A DNA stretch of 64,000 bases. Source: Liminaster sp902770595 (GTDB taxonomy: Bacteria > Bacteroidota > Bacteroidia > Bacteroidales > UBA3663). Every line of letters starts with the position of its first letter. Within the stretch, counting starts at the first letter, position 1. The DNA is taken from assembly GCA_902770595.1 (NCBI GenBank), contig CACXTQ010000002.1, forward strand, positions 26,508 through 90,507, written 5' to 3'. Of this stretch, positions 1-9,900 are shown in pieces. Below the pieces are notes generated by a model, which was not told the DNA's origin, searched no databases, and saw nothing but the letters and a program-made list of their open reading frames with translations. Both the position numbers and the translations under genes were made by a program.

Positions 1-1
1 C

Positions 2-499
2 CAACTGCAAATGTGCGACGAGATGTTCGAAGCTTGTCGACACATCGTAGGCCTTGACTACCGCCATGCGTGGAATGAGACGCGCCAATATGCCGGACAG
101 ATCGACACTCCCACTGACATCGACCCACAGGGTTGGACACGCCCCAAACAGGAATTTACGCCCGAAGACTATGGCTTCAACGTCTTCCCCATCAGCCTCG
201 ATAACCATCGTAGCACGCTCACCCTCATCTTCGAGGGACTTGCCGACCGAGCCGGCTGGCGCTACGGCATAGTAGCTGAAAAGGCCGATGGTCATTACGA
301 CTATAGCACGATGGGCTACGATAAGGTCGGGACACTCCGCTACACACTTCCAGCGGGCACAAGTCGCGCATGGGTGGTTGTGATGGGTGCACCCTCTGTC
401 CACACACCTCTCAACCCATCAGACCCTTCAAACCTCTCAAATCCCTCGAACCTCCTCACATCCCCCACGGTGTGGCCCTATCGCTTCAAGCTGCGTTAG
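2..499 (+). CDS. 3' end of a secreted protein, possibly DUF6055-like (5' truncated by window edge)
   Basis: The frame is open from base 2, so this is the C-terminal part (about 165 residues) of a gene starting upstream. The visible part contains a beta-rich stretch (YGFNVFPISLD, LTLIFEGLADRAGWRYGIVA, RAWVVVMGAP) and ends in WPYRFKL. That WVVVxGAP...WPY ending is what I recall from the DUF6055/avirulence-like secreted proteins of Bacteroides, but this is a motif memory, not a search result. A Pro/Ser/Asn-rich insert near residue 140 is encoded by a pyrimidine-rich repetitive stretch (about 405-465) resembling the intergenic repeats of this genome. Confidence 0.5.
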   Translation, partial: QLQMCDEMFEACRHIVGLDYRHAWNETRQYAGQIDTPTDIDPQGWTRPKQEFTPEDYGFNVFPISLDNHRSTLTLIFEGLADRAGWRYGIVAEKADGHYDYSTMGYDKVGTLRYTLPAGTSRAWVVVMGAPSVHTPLNPSDPSNLSNPSNLLTSPTVWPYRFKLR

Positions 500-589
500 C
501 CTTTTCTTTCGTTTTTTATCCAAAAACGGTCAGCCTTCGCAATATAGCAGCCCAAAATCTGCCTCGAACTGCGAAAACTGTCCGTTTTT

Positions 590-621
590 CTTGTTCATCC
601 CGCAATTATTCCCTATATTTG
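590..621 (+). promoter_or_regulatory. Bacteroidetes-type promoter of the hybrid two-component gene
   Basis: A CTTG element at 590-593 lies 20 nt upstream of TATATTTG at 614-621, matching the -33/-7 (TTTG / TAnnTTTG) consensus used by the Bacteroidetes primary sigma factor. The ATG at 649 follows 27 nt downstream. Confidence 0.6.
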
Positions 622-648
622 CACCATCGGTTTCGATGTTATCCTATT

Positions 649-3600
649 ATGAAAAACAAGTTTCTGCCGTTTTCGTTTGTTCTGCTGTTCCTGACAGCTG
701 CATGCCTCGCCTCCACGATGCATGCAGCCGAGGTGACGTTGAACTTCCGTCATCTGACAGCGAGCGAAGGCCTCCCCTCCAACTGGGTGGGAGCACTGCT
801 GCAGGACCGGCAAGGCATGATATGGATTGGCACCGACCGAGGGCTCTGCCGCTACGATGGTTTTGAGTTCACACGTCCTGCGGGCTCACTCCCCACCTCC
901 AGCGTCCATGCCCTCCACGAGGCCGAAAGCACGATTTGGGTGGGTATGGACAATGGTCTTTATCGCTACGACAGCCGCACTGACAGCCTGATGCCTGCCC
1001 CGACGAGGGAGGCAGATGGACGAAGCATCACATCGCAGGTGGTCAGCATAGCGAGCGACAACCATGCCGATCTTTGGATTTCGACCATGGGGCAGGGCAT
1101 CTTCCGCTATAATCCCGACAGCGGTCAGCTTGCGCGGTTCGCCCTTCCCGAGGGAGAACAAATGGCAGGCGACCTGATCGTCGATACCGATGGCGGCATC
1201 TGGGCCGTCAGCAAATACCTGAAGGAAGGTGGCCTGGTGCGCTTCAATCAGAACACTGGCAGTTTCGAACACATTCACCTGCAGGCCGATGCACCGGTCG
1301 ATACGCGCGGACTATCGATGATGCAGGATTCGGGCGGACTAATCTGGATCGGCACCTGGGATAATGGTCTCATCGCTTTCGACCCGCATACTTTTCGAGT
1401 GGTGCGGAGGATTGAGGAGGTCTCCCTCAGCCACATCCATTCCCTGATGGAATATGCCCCAGGCATCCTCTACATCGGCTCGGACGACGGTATGACGCGC
1501 TACGAGATGGCTACGGGTCGCACACAGCACTTCCTGCCCGTCGAACTCGACGACCGTTCGATCAACAACCAGTTCGTCTATCCCATCCTGCGCGACAATG
1601 AAGGCGGCTTATGGGTAGGCACCTATTATGGGGGCATCAACTACGCAAGCCCCCGTTCAGGTGTCTTCGCTTCCTATCTTCCTTCGGCCTACCGCAACTC
1701 CTTGCGCGGCCAGGTCATCAGCCGTTTCTGCGAAGATCGTGAGGGACGCATCTGGATAGGCAGTGACGACGGTGGGCTTTCCTGCCTTGACCCTAGGCGC
1801 GACCAGCCCTTCACCCATTTCGAGAAGGAGGGCACTTCGCCGCGCAACGTCCATGCGCTCTGCACACTCGGCGACGAACTCTGGATTGGCACCTACACCC
1901 AGGGCATCGACGTGATGAACCTACGTACGGGAGCTGTGCGTCATTATCGCGAACTGCTCGACATCTACGACAATTCACTCGGCACGAGCAGTTATCTGCT
2001 TTTCGTCGATCGACAAGGCACCCTTTGGGCAGGCACGTTTACGGGGCTCTGCCGATATAACCCCAAGACCGACCGATTCGTCAGTGTCAAGGACTTTGGC
2101 AGCACACCCATCGGCATCTGCCAGGACCTCGACGGCAACCTCTGGATTTGCACCGAAGGCAACGGAATCTGGAGAATGAAGGCAGGCAATGACAATGAAT
2201 GGAAGCAGTATCGCGACACTACGGGCAACAACGTCAAGGACATCGCCCATTCAATCTGCATCGACAACGAGGGTAACCTGTGGGCAGGTTCTCTTAACGG
2301 TTTGCTCGCTTTCGACCGCAAACGTGAGGTTTTTGAACAAATGAAACTACCGGAAGGCTTCGAGGACATTCAGTCCATTGTGGCCGATGGACCTACGCTT
2401 TGGATTGCCTCTTCGGGCGGCCTGTCGCTCTACCAGCCAGGGCAGGATGGCAGGATTCAGACGTTCTCGCGCGGCGATGGATTGAGCACCACGTCCTACC
2501 TACCTGACGCCATTCTTCGCGCCTCCGACGGACGCATCTATCTGGGCACGACGCAAGGTATGCAGGCGTTCTATCCTTCGCAGGTCAAGCACAACAGCAT
2601 CGCCCCGAAAGTCATCTTCACAGGTCTCGACCTTGGTCCGCAAACCAAGGTTGCCGTGGGTTCGAAACTTTTGCCCCAGAACCTCAATACCATCCCGCAG
2701 CTCGACCTTTCCTATCGCAACAACATCATCGGCATCAGTTTTGCTGCCCTCAGTTATGCCATGCCCGAGAAAAACCAATTCGCGATATGGCTTGAAGGCT
2801 TTGACCGCAAAGAGCAATGGGTGAACCTTGGCAATCAACACCGCGTCACCTATACCAACCTTCCTGCGGGCAAATATACGCTCCATGTCAAGGCTTCGAA
2901 CAACGACAACGTGTGGAGCACCGACGAAGCACGCCTCGCTTTCGTCGTTCATCCTCCTTTCTATTGGAACCATTGGTCACGTACCCTCTATGTGTTGCTA
3001 TTCTTCTCTCTTATCGCCCTAGGCATTTGGTTAACCCTGCGCCGCAACAATTGGCAACACCTGCAGGAAATCCAGCAACTGCGTCACCAGAACGCGCAGA
3101 AGATCAACGAAGCACGCATTCAGTTCTTCACCACCATTGCACACGAGATTCGCACTCCCGTGTCGCTCATCATCGCTCCGCTCGAAAAGATACGCAAACA
3201 GTCGGCTGCACTGCCCAGCAACCTACGTAGCGACCTGTCGGTCATCGACCGCAACAGCAAACGTCTGCTCGAACTTGTCAACCAACTGCTCGACTTCCGA
3301 AAGATGGAGAGCCGAACCACCGACTATACCATGCAGCCTTGTCGCGTCACACCTCTCCTGCAAACCATCGTCGAACGTTTCCGCACCAGCATGGAGGAAC
3401 GAGGCATCCACCTGGAGGCCCAATTGCCCGACAACGACTTTGCGCCCTGTCTCAACAGCGAAGCCATCACCAAGCTCGTCAGCAATCTGCTGAGCAATGC
3501 GCTCAAATACACCAAGGATTATGTCCGACTGTCCTGCACTGTGCAGCCCGACGATGCAATCTGGATCATTGCTGTCAGCGACAATGGTCCTGGCATTTCG

Positions 3601-4644
3601 GAAGAAGACCAGAAAAAGATTTTCCGTCCCTTCTACCAGGCCAACGAGAACAAACCAGGCACAGGCATCGGCCTCACCATCGTCAAGCGTGTCGTAGAGG
3701 CTCACCAAGGACGTGTGGAAGTTCAATCGAAGGTTGGTGAAGGCACCACCTTCCTCGTCACCTTGCCCAGTGATCTGACTGCATCAGAGACCACGACTTC
3801 TCCCCTCTCACCCCCAATTGACCCCGTTCCATCTGTTGCATTGCCATCGCAATCCCCTCTTAACCCTCTCGTGACCTCCCAGCCTCTCTCCATGCTCCTC
3901 GTCGATGACAACGAAGAGATGCTGAACTTTTTGAGCGAAAGTCTCAAGAGCCAATACAAACTGCTTACAGCCACCGACGGAAAGCAGGCTTTGAAAATAC
4001 TGGAACACAATCCTGTTAGCCTCATCGTCAGCGACTGGATGATGCCCGTGATGGACGGCGAACAACTCTGCCGCTCCGTGCGTGCCAATCAACTCACAAG
4101 CCACATCCCCTTCATCATGCTTACCGCCAAGACCGACGATGCCTCGAAGGTCAAGGGCATGAACTGCGGTGCCGATGCCTACATCGAGAAGCCCTTCTCC
4201 CTCGATTACCTGCAGGCCTGCATCGACAACCTCCTCTCCTTGCGCTCCATGCTCATCCAGAAGTTCAGCCAGCAACCGCTCACCCCCATCACCGAGATAG
4301 CCAGCACCCCGCTCGACAGCGACTTCTTGAGCCGACTCGAGAAACTCATCGAAGACAACTTCTCAAACAGCGAACTGAATGTGGATTTCCTGGCGCAGCA
4401 ACTCGGCATCAGTCGTTCGGGATTCTTTGCCAAAATAAAGACTTTGGCTAACGCCTCACCCAACGAGATGATACAGATGATTCGCCTGAAGCATGCGGCT
4501 CGTCTGCTCAAACAAGGACAATATCGTGTCAGCGAAGTCTGCTACATGGTCGGCTTCAACAGCCCTTCCTACTTCTCGAAATGCTTCCAGAAGCAGTTCG
4601 GCATCAAGCCCACCGACTTCGCCGAACAATCTCACGAATCGTAA
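649..4644 (+). CDS. Hybrid two-component system sensor kinase/response regulator (HTCS)
   Basis: This 1331-residue protein has the full HTCS layout. A signal sequence (about 1-25) is followed by two seven-bladed reg_prop propellers (many repeats of the type IWIGTDRGLCRYD, about 30-690), a Y_Y_Y domain (about 700-770) and a transmembrane helix (about 775-795). The cytoplasmic part has a HisKA domain with phospho-His 832 in AHEIRTP, a HATPase_c domain (NGPGI and GTGIGL boxes), a receiver domain with phospho-Asp 1129 in SDWMMP and a C-terminal AraC-type helix-turn-helix. HTCS proteins sense degradation products in the periplasm and switch on nearby utilisation genes. The open frame extends upstream to 370, but ATG 649 follows a good promoter and begins the signal peptide. 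Its target locus is not obvious, because the neighbours are not sus genes. A Pro/Ser/Thr-rich linker before the receiver domain is repetitive at the DNA level. Confidence 0.95.
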   Translation: MKNKFLPFSFVLLFLTAACLASTMHAAEVTLNFRHLTASEGLPSNWVGALLQDRQGMIWIGTDRGLCRYDGFEFTRPAGSLPTSSVHALHEAESTIWVGMDNGLYRYDSRTDSLMPAPTREADGRSITSQVVSIASDNHADLWISTMGQGIFRYNPDSGQLARFALPEGEQMAGDLIVDTDGGIWAVSKYLKEGGLVRFNQNTGSFEHIHLQADAPVDTRGLSMMQDSGGLIWIGTWDNGLIAFDPHTFRVVRRIEEVSLSHIHSLMEYAPGILYIGSDDGMTRYEMATGRTQHFLPVELDDRSINNQFVYPILRDNEGGLWVGTYYGGINYASPRSGVFASYLPSAYRNSLRGQVISRFCEDREGRIWIGSDDGGLSCLDPRRDQPFTHFEKEGTSPRNVHALCTLGDELWIGTYTQGIDVMNLRTGAVRHYRELLDIYDNSLGTSSYLLFVDRQGTLWAGTFTGLCRYNPKTDRFVSVKDFGSTPIGICQDLDGNLWICTEGNGIWRMKAGNDNEWKQYRDTTGNNVKDIAHSICIDNEGNLWAGSLNGLLAFDRKREVFEQMKLPEGFEDIQSIVADGPTLWIASSGGLSLYQPGQDGRIQTFSRGDGLSTTSYLPDAILRASDGRIYLGTTQGMQAFYPSQVKHNSIAPKVIFTGLDLGPQTKVAVGSKLLPQNLNTIPQLDLSYRNNIIGISFAALSYAMPEKNQFAIWLEGFDRKEQWVNLGNQHRVTYTNLPAGKYTLHVKASNNDNVWSTDEARLAFVVHPPFYWNHWSRTLYVLLFFSLIALGIWLTLRRNNWQHLQEIQQLRHQNAQKINEARIQFFTTIAHEIRTPVSLIIAPLEKIRKQSAALPSNLRSDLSVIDRNSKRLLELVNQLLDFRKMESRTTDYTMQPCRVTPLLQTIVERFRTSMEERGIHLEAQLPDNDFAPCLNSEAITKLVSNLLSNALKYTKDYVRLSCTVQPDDAIWIIAVSDNGPGISEEDQKKIFRPFYQANENKPGTGIGLTIVKRVVEAHQGRVEVQSKVGEGTTFLVTLPSDLTASETTTSPLSPPIDPVPSVALPSQSPLNPLVTSQPLSMLLVDDNEEMLNFLSESLKSQYKLLTATDGKQALKILEHNPVSLIVSDWMMPVMDGEQLCRSVRANQLTSHIPFIMLTAKTDDASKVKGMNCGADAYIEKPFSLDYLQACIDNLLSLRSMLIQKFSQQPLTPITEIASTPLDSDFLSRLEKLIEDNFSNSELNVDFLAQQLGISRSGFFAKIKTLANASPNEMIQMIRLKHAARLLKQGQYRVSEVCYMVGFNSPSYFSKCFQKQFGIKPTDFAEQSHES

Positions 4645-4651
4645 ATCAGTC

Positions 4652-5041
4652 ATGACTCCCCTCTCCTCCCACGAACAGACACTCCTCGACCTGGCACACC
4701 AAGTACTTGCCGAGAGCCATCAGTTGATGCTGCCCCATCATCAAAACAACATCGCTGCGCGCCTCGAGCATTTCGACGAGATGCAAGTGCATGACGTCAA
4801 TGCTACGGGAATCAACAAGGGACGCTACAAAACCAACATCATGCTGCTGACCCGCAAAGGTCAGCGGCCCGTGCTTACGCGCCAACAAACCTACGAAGAC
4901 ACCATCATCATCGACCTCTCTAACCAGCCAGAGGATCTCGACGCGATGCGCCGCTTCCTTCTCACCACCGAACTAGACCGAACTTGGCATCACGCCCCCT
5001 GGATTGTCATCAACATGCTGAAGAAACGTGGCCGATTTTAG
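4652..5041 (+). CDS. Small conserved-looking hypothetical protein (129 aa)
   Basis: I do not recognise this protein. It starts 7 nt after the HTCS stop, so it is probably co-transcribed. It has no signal peptide or membrane segment. The N-terminal half is helical and His-rich (HQLMLPHHQNN), followed by a basic segment and an acidic YEDTIIIDLSNQPEDLDAMRRF segment. Long upstream extensions of the open frame lie inside the HTCS gene and are not used. Confidence 0.6.
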   Translation: MTPLSSHEQTLLDLAHQVLAESHQLMLPHHQNNIAARLEHFDEMQVHDVNATGINKGRYKTNIMLLTRKGQRPVLTRQQTYEDTIIIDLSNQPEDLDAMRRFLLTTELDRTWHHAPWIVINMLKKRGRF

Positions 5042-5196
5042 GGATTCTAAGGGATATTTGGGGATATTAAGGGATATTTGGGGACATTACCTTGTTCCCG
5101 TTCGGTCACGTCCGAGAGAAGCGCCAGTAGAAAACGGGACCCAGGAAACAATCGTCCCTTATTATCCTTTAAAATCCCTTAGAATCCCTTAGAATC
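5042..5196 (+). repeat. Dispersed AGGGATT/AATCCCT palindromic element, copy 1
   Basis: The left arm carries tandem AAGGGATATTTGGGG-type units (5042-5085). The right arm carries their complement, AAATCCCTTAGAATCCCTT (5172-5192). A non-repetitive middle lies between them and includes a core at 5136-5160 (GGGACCCAGGAAACAATCG followed by TCCCTT). The same core occurs inverted at 5772-5794 and direct at 34525-34549. Transcribed RNA could form a long A-U/G-C hairpin. Confidence 0.7.
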
Positions 5197-5202
5197 ATCA
5201 GC

Positions 5203-5218
5203 TTTCGCATTTGCGAAA
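5203..5218. promoter_or_regulatory. Perfect inverted repeat upstream of fur-family gene; candidate operator
   Basis: TTTCGCA-TT-TGCGAAA is a perfect 7-bp inverted repeat that ends 18 nt before the start codon of the Fur-family gene. Its position fits autoregulation. It is not a classical Fur box (GATAATGATAATCATTATC). A specific ligand cannot be inferred from it. Confidence 0.45.
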
Positions 5219-5236
5219 CTTGAATATATAAAAATA

Positions 5237-5752
5237 ATGTATATGAACGACGAAATTGCCCAACACCTGCAGAACCACGACGTGCGTCCCACTGCCGTGC
5301 GCATCATGATCTGGAAGACGCTCAAAGACTTCGACTACGCCTTCCCCATGGCTGACCTCGAAGGACTACTGCCTACCGTCGATAGGAGCACGATCTTCCG
5401 TGCCCTTACCCTTTTCGTCGATCACGACCTGCTGCATACCCTCGACGATGGTTCGGGCGAAAAGAAATACTGCATCTGCCTTGAACACGAACATTGCGAC
5501 GATGAGGGCCACGCTACAGAGTGTCACCACTTCTGTCCCGATGGTTCATGTCCGCATCATCATCACGAACTTTGCCAGCACGTCCACCTCACCTGCTCGG
5601 TCTGCGGCAAGACCTATTGCCTCAAAAACGAAAGAATCCCCGAGGTACACGTACCTGAGGGATTCCAAGTGGAGTCTATCCAATATATCATTCACGGGGT
5701 GTGCCCAAAGTGTGCGCATTACCATAAGGTTAGGGATTCTAAGGGATTTTAA
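5237..5752 (+). CDS. Fur-family metal-dependent transcriptional repressor with His/Cys-rich insert
   Basis: The 171-residue protein has an N-terminal winged helix (VRPTAVRIMIWKTL ... DRSTIFRALTLFVDHDLL, about 10-70). The C-terminal dimerisation and metal region has two CxxC pairs (C120/C123 and C166/C169), the structural zinc site of Fur/Zur/PerR proteins. Unusually, residues 78-117 are very rich in Cys and His (CICLEHEHCDDE, CHHFCPDGSCPHHHHELC), suggesting extra metal binding. The reading frame ends inside the downstream repeat element, which supplies the last residues (RDSKGF) and the stop. Two in-frame ATGs lie at 5237 and 5243, and either may be used. Zur-, PerR- or Fur-type specificity cannot be decided by eye. 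Confidence 0.85.
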   Translation: MYMNDEIAQHLQNHDVRPTAVRIMIWKTLKDFDYAFPMADLEGLLPTVDRSTIFRALTLFVDHDLLHTLDDGSGEKKYCICLEHEHCDDEGHATECHHFCPDGSCPHHHHELCQHVHLTCSVCGKTYCLKNERIPEVHVPEGFQVESIQYIIHGVCPKCAHYHKVRDSKGF

Positions 5753-5864
5753 GGGATTCCAAGGGATTTTCAAGGACGATTGTTTTTTAGGTCCCATTCT
5801 CTTAAAGCAATGGTATTGTCCCTAAATATCCCTTAATGTCCCTAAATATCCCTTAATATCCCTT
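5733..5864 (-). repeat. Dispersed AGGGATT/AATCCCT palindromic element, copy 2 (inverted)
   Basis: AGGGATT-type units (5733-5770) lead into an inverted copy of the core (5772-5794) and end in repeated AAATATCCCTTAATGTCCC units (5820-5863). It overlaps the 3' end of the Fur-family gene on one side and abuts the stop of the minus-strand LRR gene on the other. With copy 1 it brackets the Fur-family gene in inverted orientation. Confidence 0.7.
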
Positions 5865-6874
5865 CACAAAGAAATCTTTCGTGACTCTCTTCCACATTTT
5901 ATAATATATTGCCCGTGTGACAGCGGGATGCGGTGCTCACCACTGTGCGAGGCTGCGACGGCGATGCGCTGGCCCTGAAGGTTATAAACCAGGACTGGAG
6001 CGTCGCCGATGACGTTGAGATAGAGCGTCGTGCCCACGACCTTCATCTCGAACGATGGCAGCTTCTCGTCGTCGAATACCTCGTGCAGATCTTCATAGCC
6101 ACCATCCACAATGTTGAAGTTCCTCCAGACTTCGGCTTCCTTGTAAGCCTCCACCTGGTCGGTGGGAACGACAAGCGTACAAGCCGACATATCGACGCCT
6201 TCGAAGACATCCTCGGTGATGGCAATCGGGACTCCTTCCATCTGAATCTTGGTCAGACCCGTGCAATAGGCAAAGGTGTATTCGCCTATCTGATCGACCG
6301 AGCCGGGAATCAGCACCTCATTCAAAGCCGTGCAATAGTAGAAGGCGTGCTGGGCAATGCTCTTCATTCCACGCGGGATCTCGACCTTGGCAAGACTTGT
6401 GCAGAAGGCGAACGTCGCAGCACCCACACGCCTTACGGCTTCGGGCACTGTAGCCTGCTGCAAGGCTCCATCGCGATAGAATGCCCAGTCGCCCAAGGTG
6501 GTCAACGATGTGGGCAGACTGACCGCAGCCAGGTTCGGGCAATCAGAGAATGCACCAAAGCCTATGCGCGTCATCCCTTCGGGCAAGGTCACCGATGTGA
6601 GGCCTTCGCAATAGACGCACGCAAACGGAGTGACACCCGTCACCCGATACTGCGCTCCATCGACCTGCACTTCGGCAGGCACTTCGAGCACACCGTGATA
6701 GGCATCGACGTTCAACGAGTCGTACGACAGGTAGGTCAGTTCGGCAGTCTGACGTTGTTCATCCAGGCGGTAATGCTTCCCACTCACGTCGGTCTGCACT
6801 TCGGCAAAACTCATCGCGGCAGGCATCAACGCGATACCTGCCACAATGATTGCTATTTTACCTTTCAGAACCAT
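5864..6874 (-). CDS. Secreted BspA-like leucine-rich repeat protein with Prevotella-type C-terminal tail
   Basis: The protein has 336 residues. A signal peptide (about 1-25, ending in MSFAEVQ) is followed by five to six LRR_5/BspA units (for example VTLPEGMTRIGFGAFSDCPNL, VEIPRGMKSIAQHAFYYCTAL). The C-terminal tail is VLVYNLQGQRIAV...HGQYIIKCG, of the kind found on many secreted Prevotella proteins. BspA-like LRR proteins act at the surface in binding host or other bacterial proteins. The start codon lies inside a 19-bp tandem repeat at 6861-6917. Confidence 0.85.
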   Translation of the reverse strand: MVLKGKIAIIVAGIALMPAAMSFAEVQTDVSGKHYRLDEQRQTAELTYLSYDSLNVDAYHGVLEVPAEVQVDGAQYRVTGVTPFACVYCEGLTSVTLPEGMTRIGFGAFSDCPNLAAVSLPTSLTTLGDWAFYRDGALQQATVPEAVRRVGAATFAFCTSLAKVEIPRGMKSIAQHAFYYCTALNEVLIPGSVDQIGEYTFAYCTGLTKIQMEGVPIAITEDVFEGVDMSACTLVVPTDQVEAYKEAEVWRNFNIVDGGYEDLHEVFDDEKLPSFEMKVVGTTLYLNVIGDAPVLVYNLQGQRIAVAASHSGEHRIPLSHGQYIIKCGRESRKISL

Positions 6875-6917
6875 TCGAACCTTTCAGAACCATTCGAACC
6901 TTTCAGAACCTTTCGAA
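6861..6917. repeat. Three tandem copies of a 19-bp repeat overlapping an LRR gene start
   Basis: The unit CCTTTCAGAACCATTCGAA occurs at 6861-6879 and 6880-6898, with a one-base variant at 6899-6917. It contains the ATG of the minus-strand LRR gene (6872-6874). The unit length is not a multiple of three, so other copies offer ATGs in other frames. Confidence 0.8.
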
Positions 6918-6923
6918 CCCTTC

Positions 6924-9900
6924 TTAACCTTTCCGAGTCTTCTCCTCCACCCACTTGCGGGCATTGACGAAGATCTCAATCCAGGGAGTTACCTCATCCT
7001 GCTTGTGGTCCTGTGGATAGTAACCGCACTGCCAGGGGAACATGGCACGCTCGGGATGCGGCATCATGGCCAGATGACGACCATCGGCCGAACAGATGCC
7101 GGCAAGGCCTTCGGGTGAACCGTTCGGGTTGGCGGGATATGCATTATAACCGAACTTGGCTACTACGTTGTAGTCATCGACTGTCTTGCCTTCGGGCAGA
7201 CCGAACTTGCCTTCGCCGTGGGCTGTCCAGATACCGATGCGTGCACCGCTCAGCGAACCCATCATCACGCTGTTGTTCCTTGGGATACGCACGTTGATGA
7301 AGTTCGACTCGAACTTATGACTGTCGTTATGCAGCATATGCACGCGGTTGGGGTTCTGTGCAGCAGCCACGAGGTCGGGGTTCTTGGCATCGAGGTTCGA
7401 GCCTACGAGACCCAGTTCGATCATCAGCTGGCAACCATTGCAGATGCCGAGGCTCAACGTGTCGGGACGTGCATAGAAGTCCTGAAGCGCCTTGCGTGCC
7501 TTCTCGTTGTAGAGGAAGCCTGCAGCCCAGCCCTTGGCCGAACCCAGTACGTCGCTGTTGGAGAAGCCTCCGCAGAAGACGATGAGGTTCACATCGCTGA
7601 GGTCCTCGCGACCGGTGATGAGGTCGGTGAGGTGAACATCCTTCACGTCGAAGCCGGCAAGGTACATCGAGTAGGCCATCTCGCGCTCCGAGTTGACACC
7701 CTTCTCACGCAGGATGGCAGCCTTGACGCCCGTCTTCTGACGACGGTCGGCGCTGATGTTATATTGTGCCAGACGTCCTGTGAATCCCTTGGGCCAAAGG
7801 TAATAGAGCGGCTGGTGCTTGTAGTTGGCAAAACGCTCGTCGGCCTTCTGTGTGCCGCTCTGCTTGCGGTCGAGGAGGTGCGACGACTCGTACCAGACGT
7901 CACGCAGTGCGTCGATGTCGAAGGTCTCGACAAACTCACCCTTGCGCACGCTCACTGTGCGCTCGTCACAAGGATAACCGATCTTTGCAACTGCCACACC
8001 TGCCTTCTCCATCAGTTTCTCGAACGACTTGCCGTCCTTCACCTGCAGCACTACGCCGGGATTCTCGGCAAAGAGAATCTTCACCAAATCCTCCTCGGCC
8101 AGACCCGTGAGGTTGATGCGGAGACCGCCTTCGGTGTTGGCGAACGTCATTTCGAGCAGGGTAGTAATCAAGCCACCTGCGCTGATGTCGTGACCTGCGA
8201 GGATGAGACCCTCGTTGATGGCCTTCTGTACGGCATCGAAAGCATCGGCGAAATATTCAGAGTTCTCGACGGTAGGTACGCTGTCGCCCACACGATTGAG
8301 CATCTGTGCCAGAGCCGAACCACCGAGACGATGCTCGCAGAACGAGAAATCGACGTAATAGAGCGAGGTCGAACGATCGAGCTGCACCACAGGGCTCACC
8401 ACCTTGCGCACGTCGGTCACCTCACCGCCACCACTGATGATCACACAGCCGGGGCTGATGACCTTCTCGCTGGTGCCATCGGGCTTGTTGTACTGCTGCG
8501 TCATCGACAACGAGTCCTTGCCCGTCGGGATGTTCACACCCAGTTCGATGGCGAAGTCGGAACATGCCTGTACGGCAGCGTAGAGACGTGCATCCTCGCC
8601 TGCATTGCGGCAGGGCCACATCCAGTTGGCCGAAAGCGAAACGCCCGAGATACCACCCTCGATAGGCGCAAACACGATGTTGGTGAGTGCTTCGGCAACT
8701 GCCATCACCGAGCCCGCAGGAGCATCGACGAGGGCTACTGCAGGAGCATGGCCGATGGAGGTGGCGATGCCTGCCTTGCCACGATAGTCGAGGGCTACGA
8801 CGCCACAGTCGGAAAGCGGCAATTGCAGCACACCCTGGCACTGCTGGCGAGCCACCTTGCCAGTCACCGAACGGTCCACCTTGTTGGTCAACCAGTCCTT
8901 GCAGGCTACCGACTCGAGGCGAAGCACGTCATTGATATACTTCTGGATATTCGCAACCTCAGTCTCGACGGGAGCATAGTGATGCTCGACGGTCGTATCG
9001 CGCATGATGGTCTTCGGGGCATGTCCGAACATGTCGGCCAAAGCCAGGTCGATGGGCTTCACGCCATCGGCCTGCACGAAGGTGAAGCGCATGTCGTTGG
9101 TAGCCTCACCGATGACGTAGAACGGCGAACGCTCGCGCTCGGCAATCTTACGGCAGAAGTCGATGGACTCGCTTTTCACAAGGAAGCCCATACGTTCCTG
9201 CGACTCGTTGCCGGCAATCTCCTTGGCGCTCAAGGTGGGGTCACCCACAGGCAGCTTATCCATCCAGATCACGCCACCCGTGGTGTCAATGAGTTCCGAC
9301 AGGCAGTTGATGTGTCCACCTGCGCCATGGTCGTGGATCGAAACGATAGGGTTGTAGTCGCTTTCGCCCAAGGCACGCACCACGTTGTAGGCACGTTTCT
9401 GCATCTCGGGGTTGGCACGCTGCACGGCGTTGAGCTCGATGCCCGAAGCATACTTGCCCGTATTGACCGACGAAACGGCGCCACCGCCCATACCGATGCG
9501 GTAGTTGTCGCCACCGATGAGGATGACCTTCTCGCCAGCCTCAGGAGTGCCCTTCAGCGCGTCGCGCATCTTGCCATAGCCTACGCCACCGGCCAGCATG
9601 ATGACCTTGTCGTAGCCATATTCCTGCTGCTCGCCCGGATTAACATCCTGGTGCTCGAAAGTGAGGAGTGAACCGCAGATGAGCGGCTGTCCGAACTTGT
9701 TACCGAAGTCCGAAGCACCGTTCGAAGCCTTGATGAGCACCTGCTCAGGTGTCTGATAGAGCCAGGGACGTGCCTCGAGACCGTTCTCCCACGTCTTCTT
9801 CTCGTCGTTGCGGGGATAGGAAGTGATATAGACTGCCGTGCCGGCAATAGGCATCGAAGCCTTGCCACCACCCATACGGTCGCGGATCTCACCGCCTGTG

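Noticed and set aside
5042..5196. Possible insertion sequence
   Set aside because: No transposase frame and arms are simple AGGGATT repeats; described as a non-coding repeat instead.
6861..6917. Possible CRISPR array
   Set aside because: The repeats are directly adjacent 19-mers without spacers, so this is a tandem repeat.
7218..9671. 817-codon plus-strand open frame opposite purL
   Set aside because: It is exactly antisense to the strongly conserved purL gene and its translation shows no domain; high-GC codon bias removes stops on the opposite strand.
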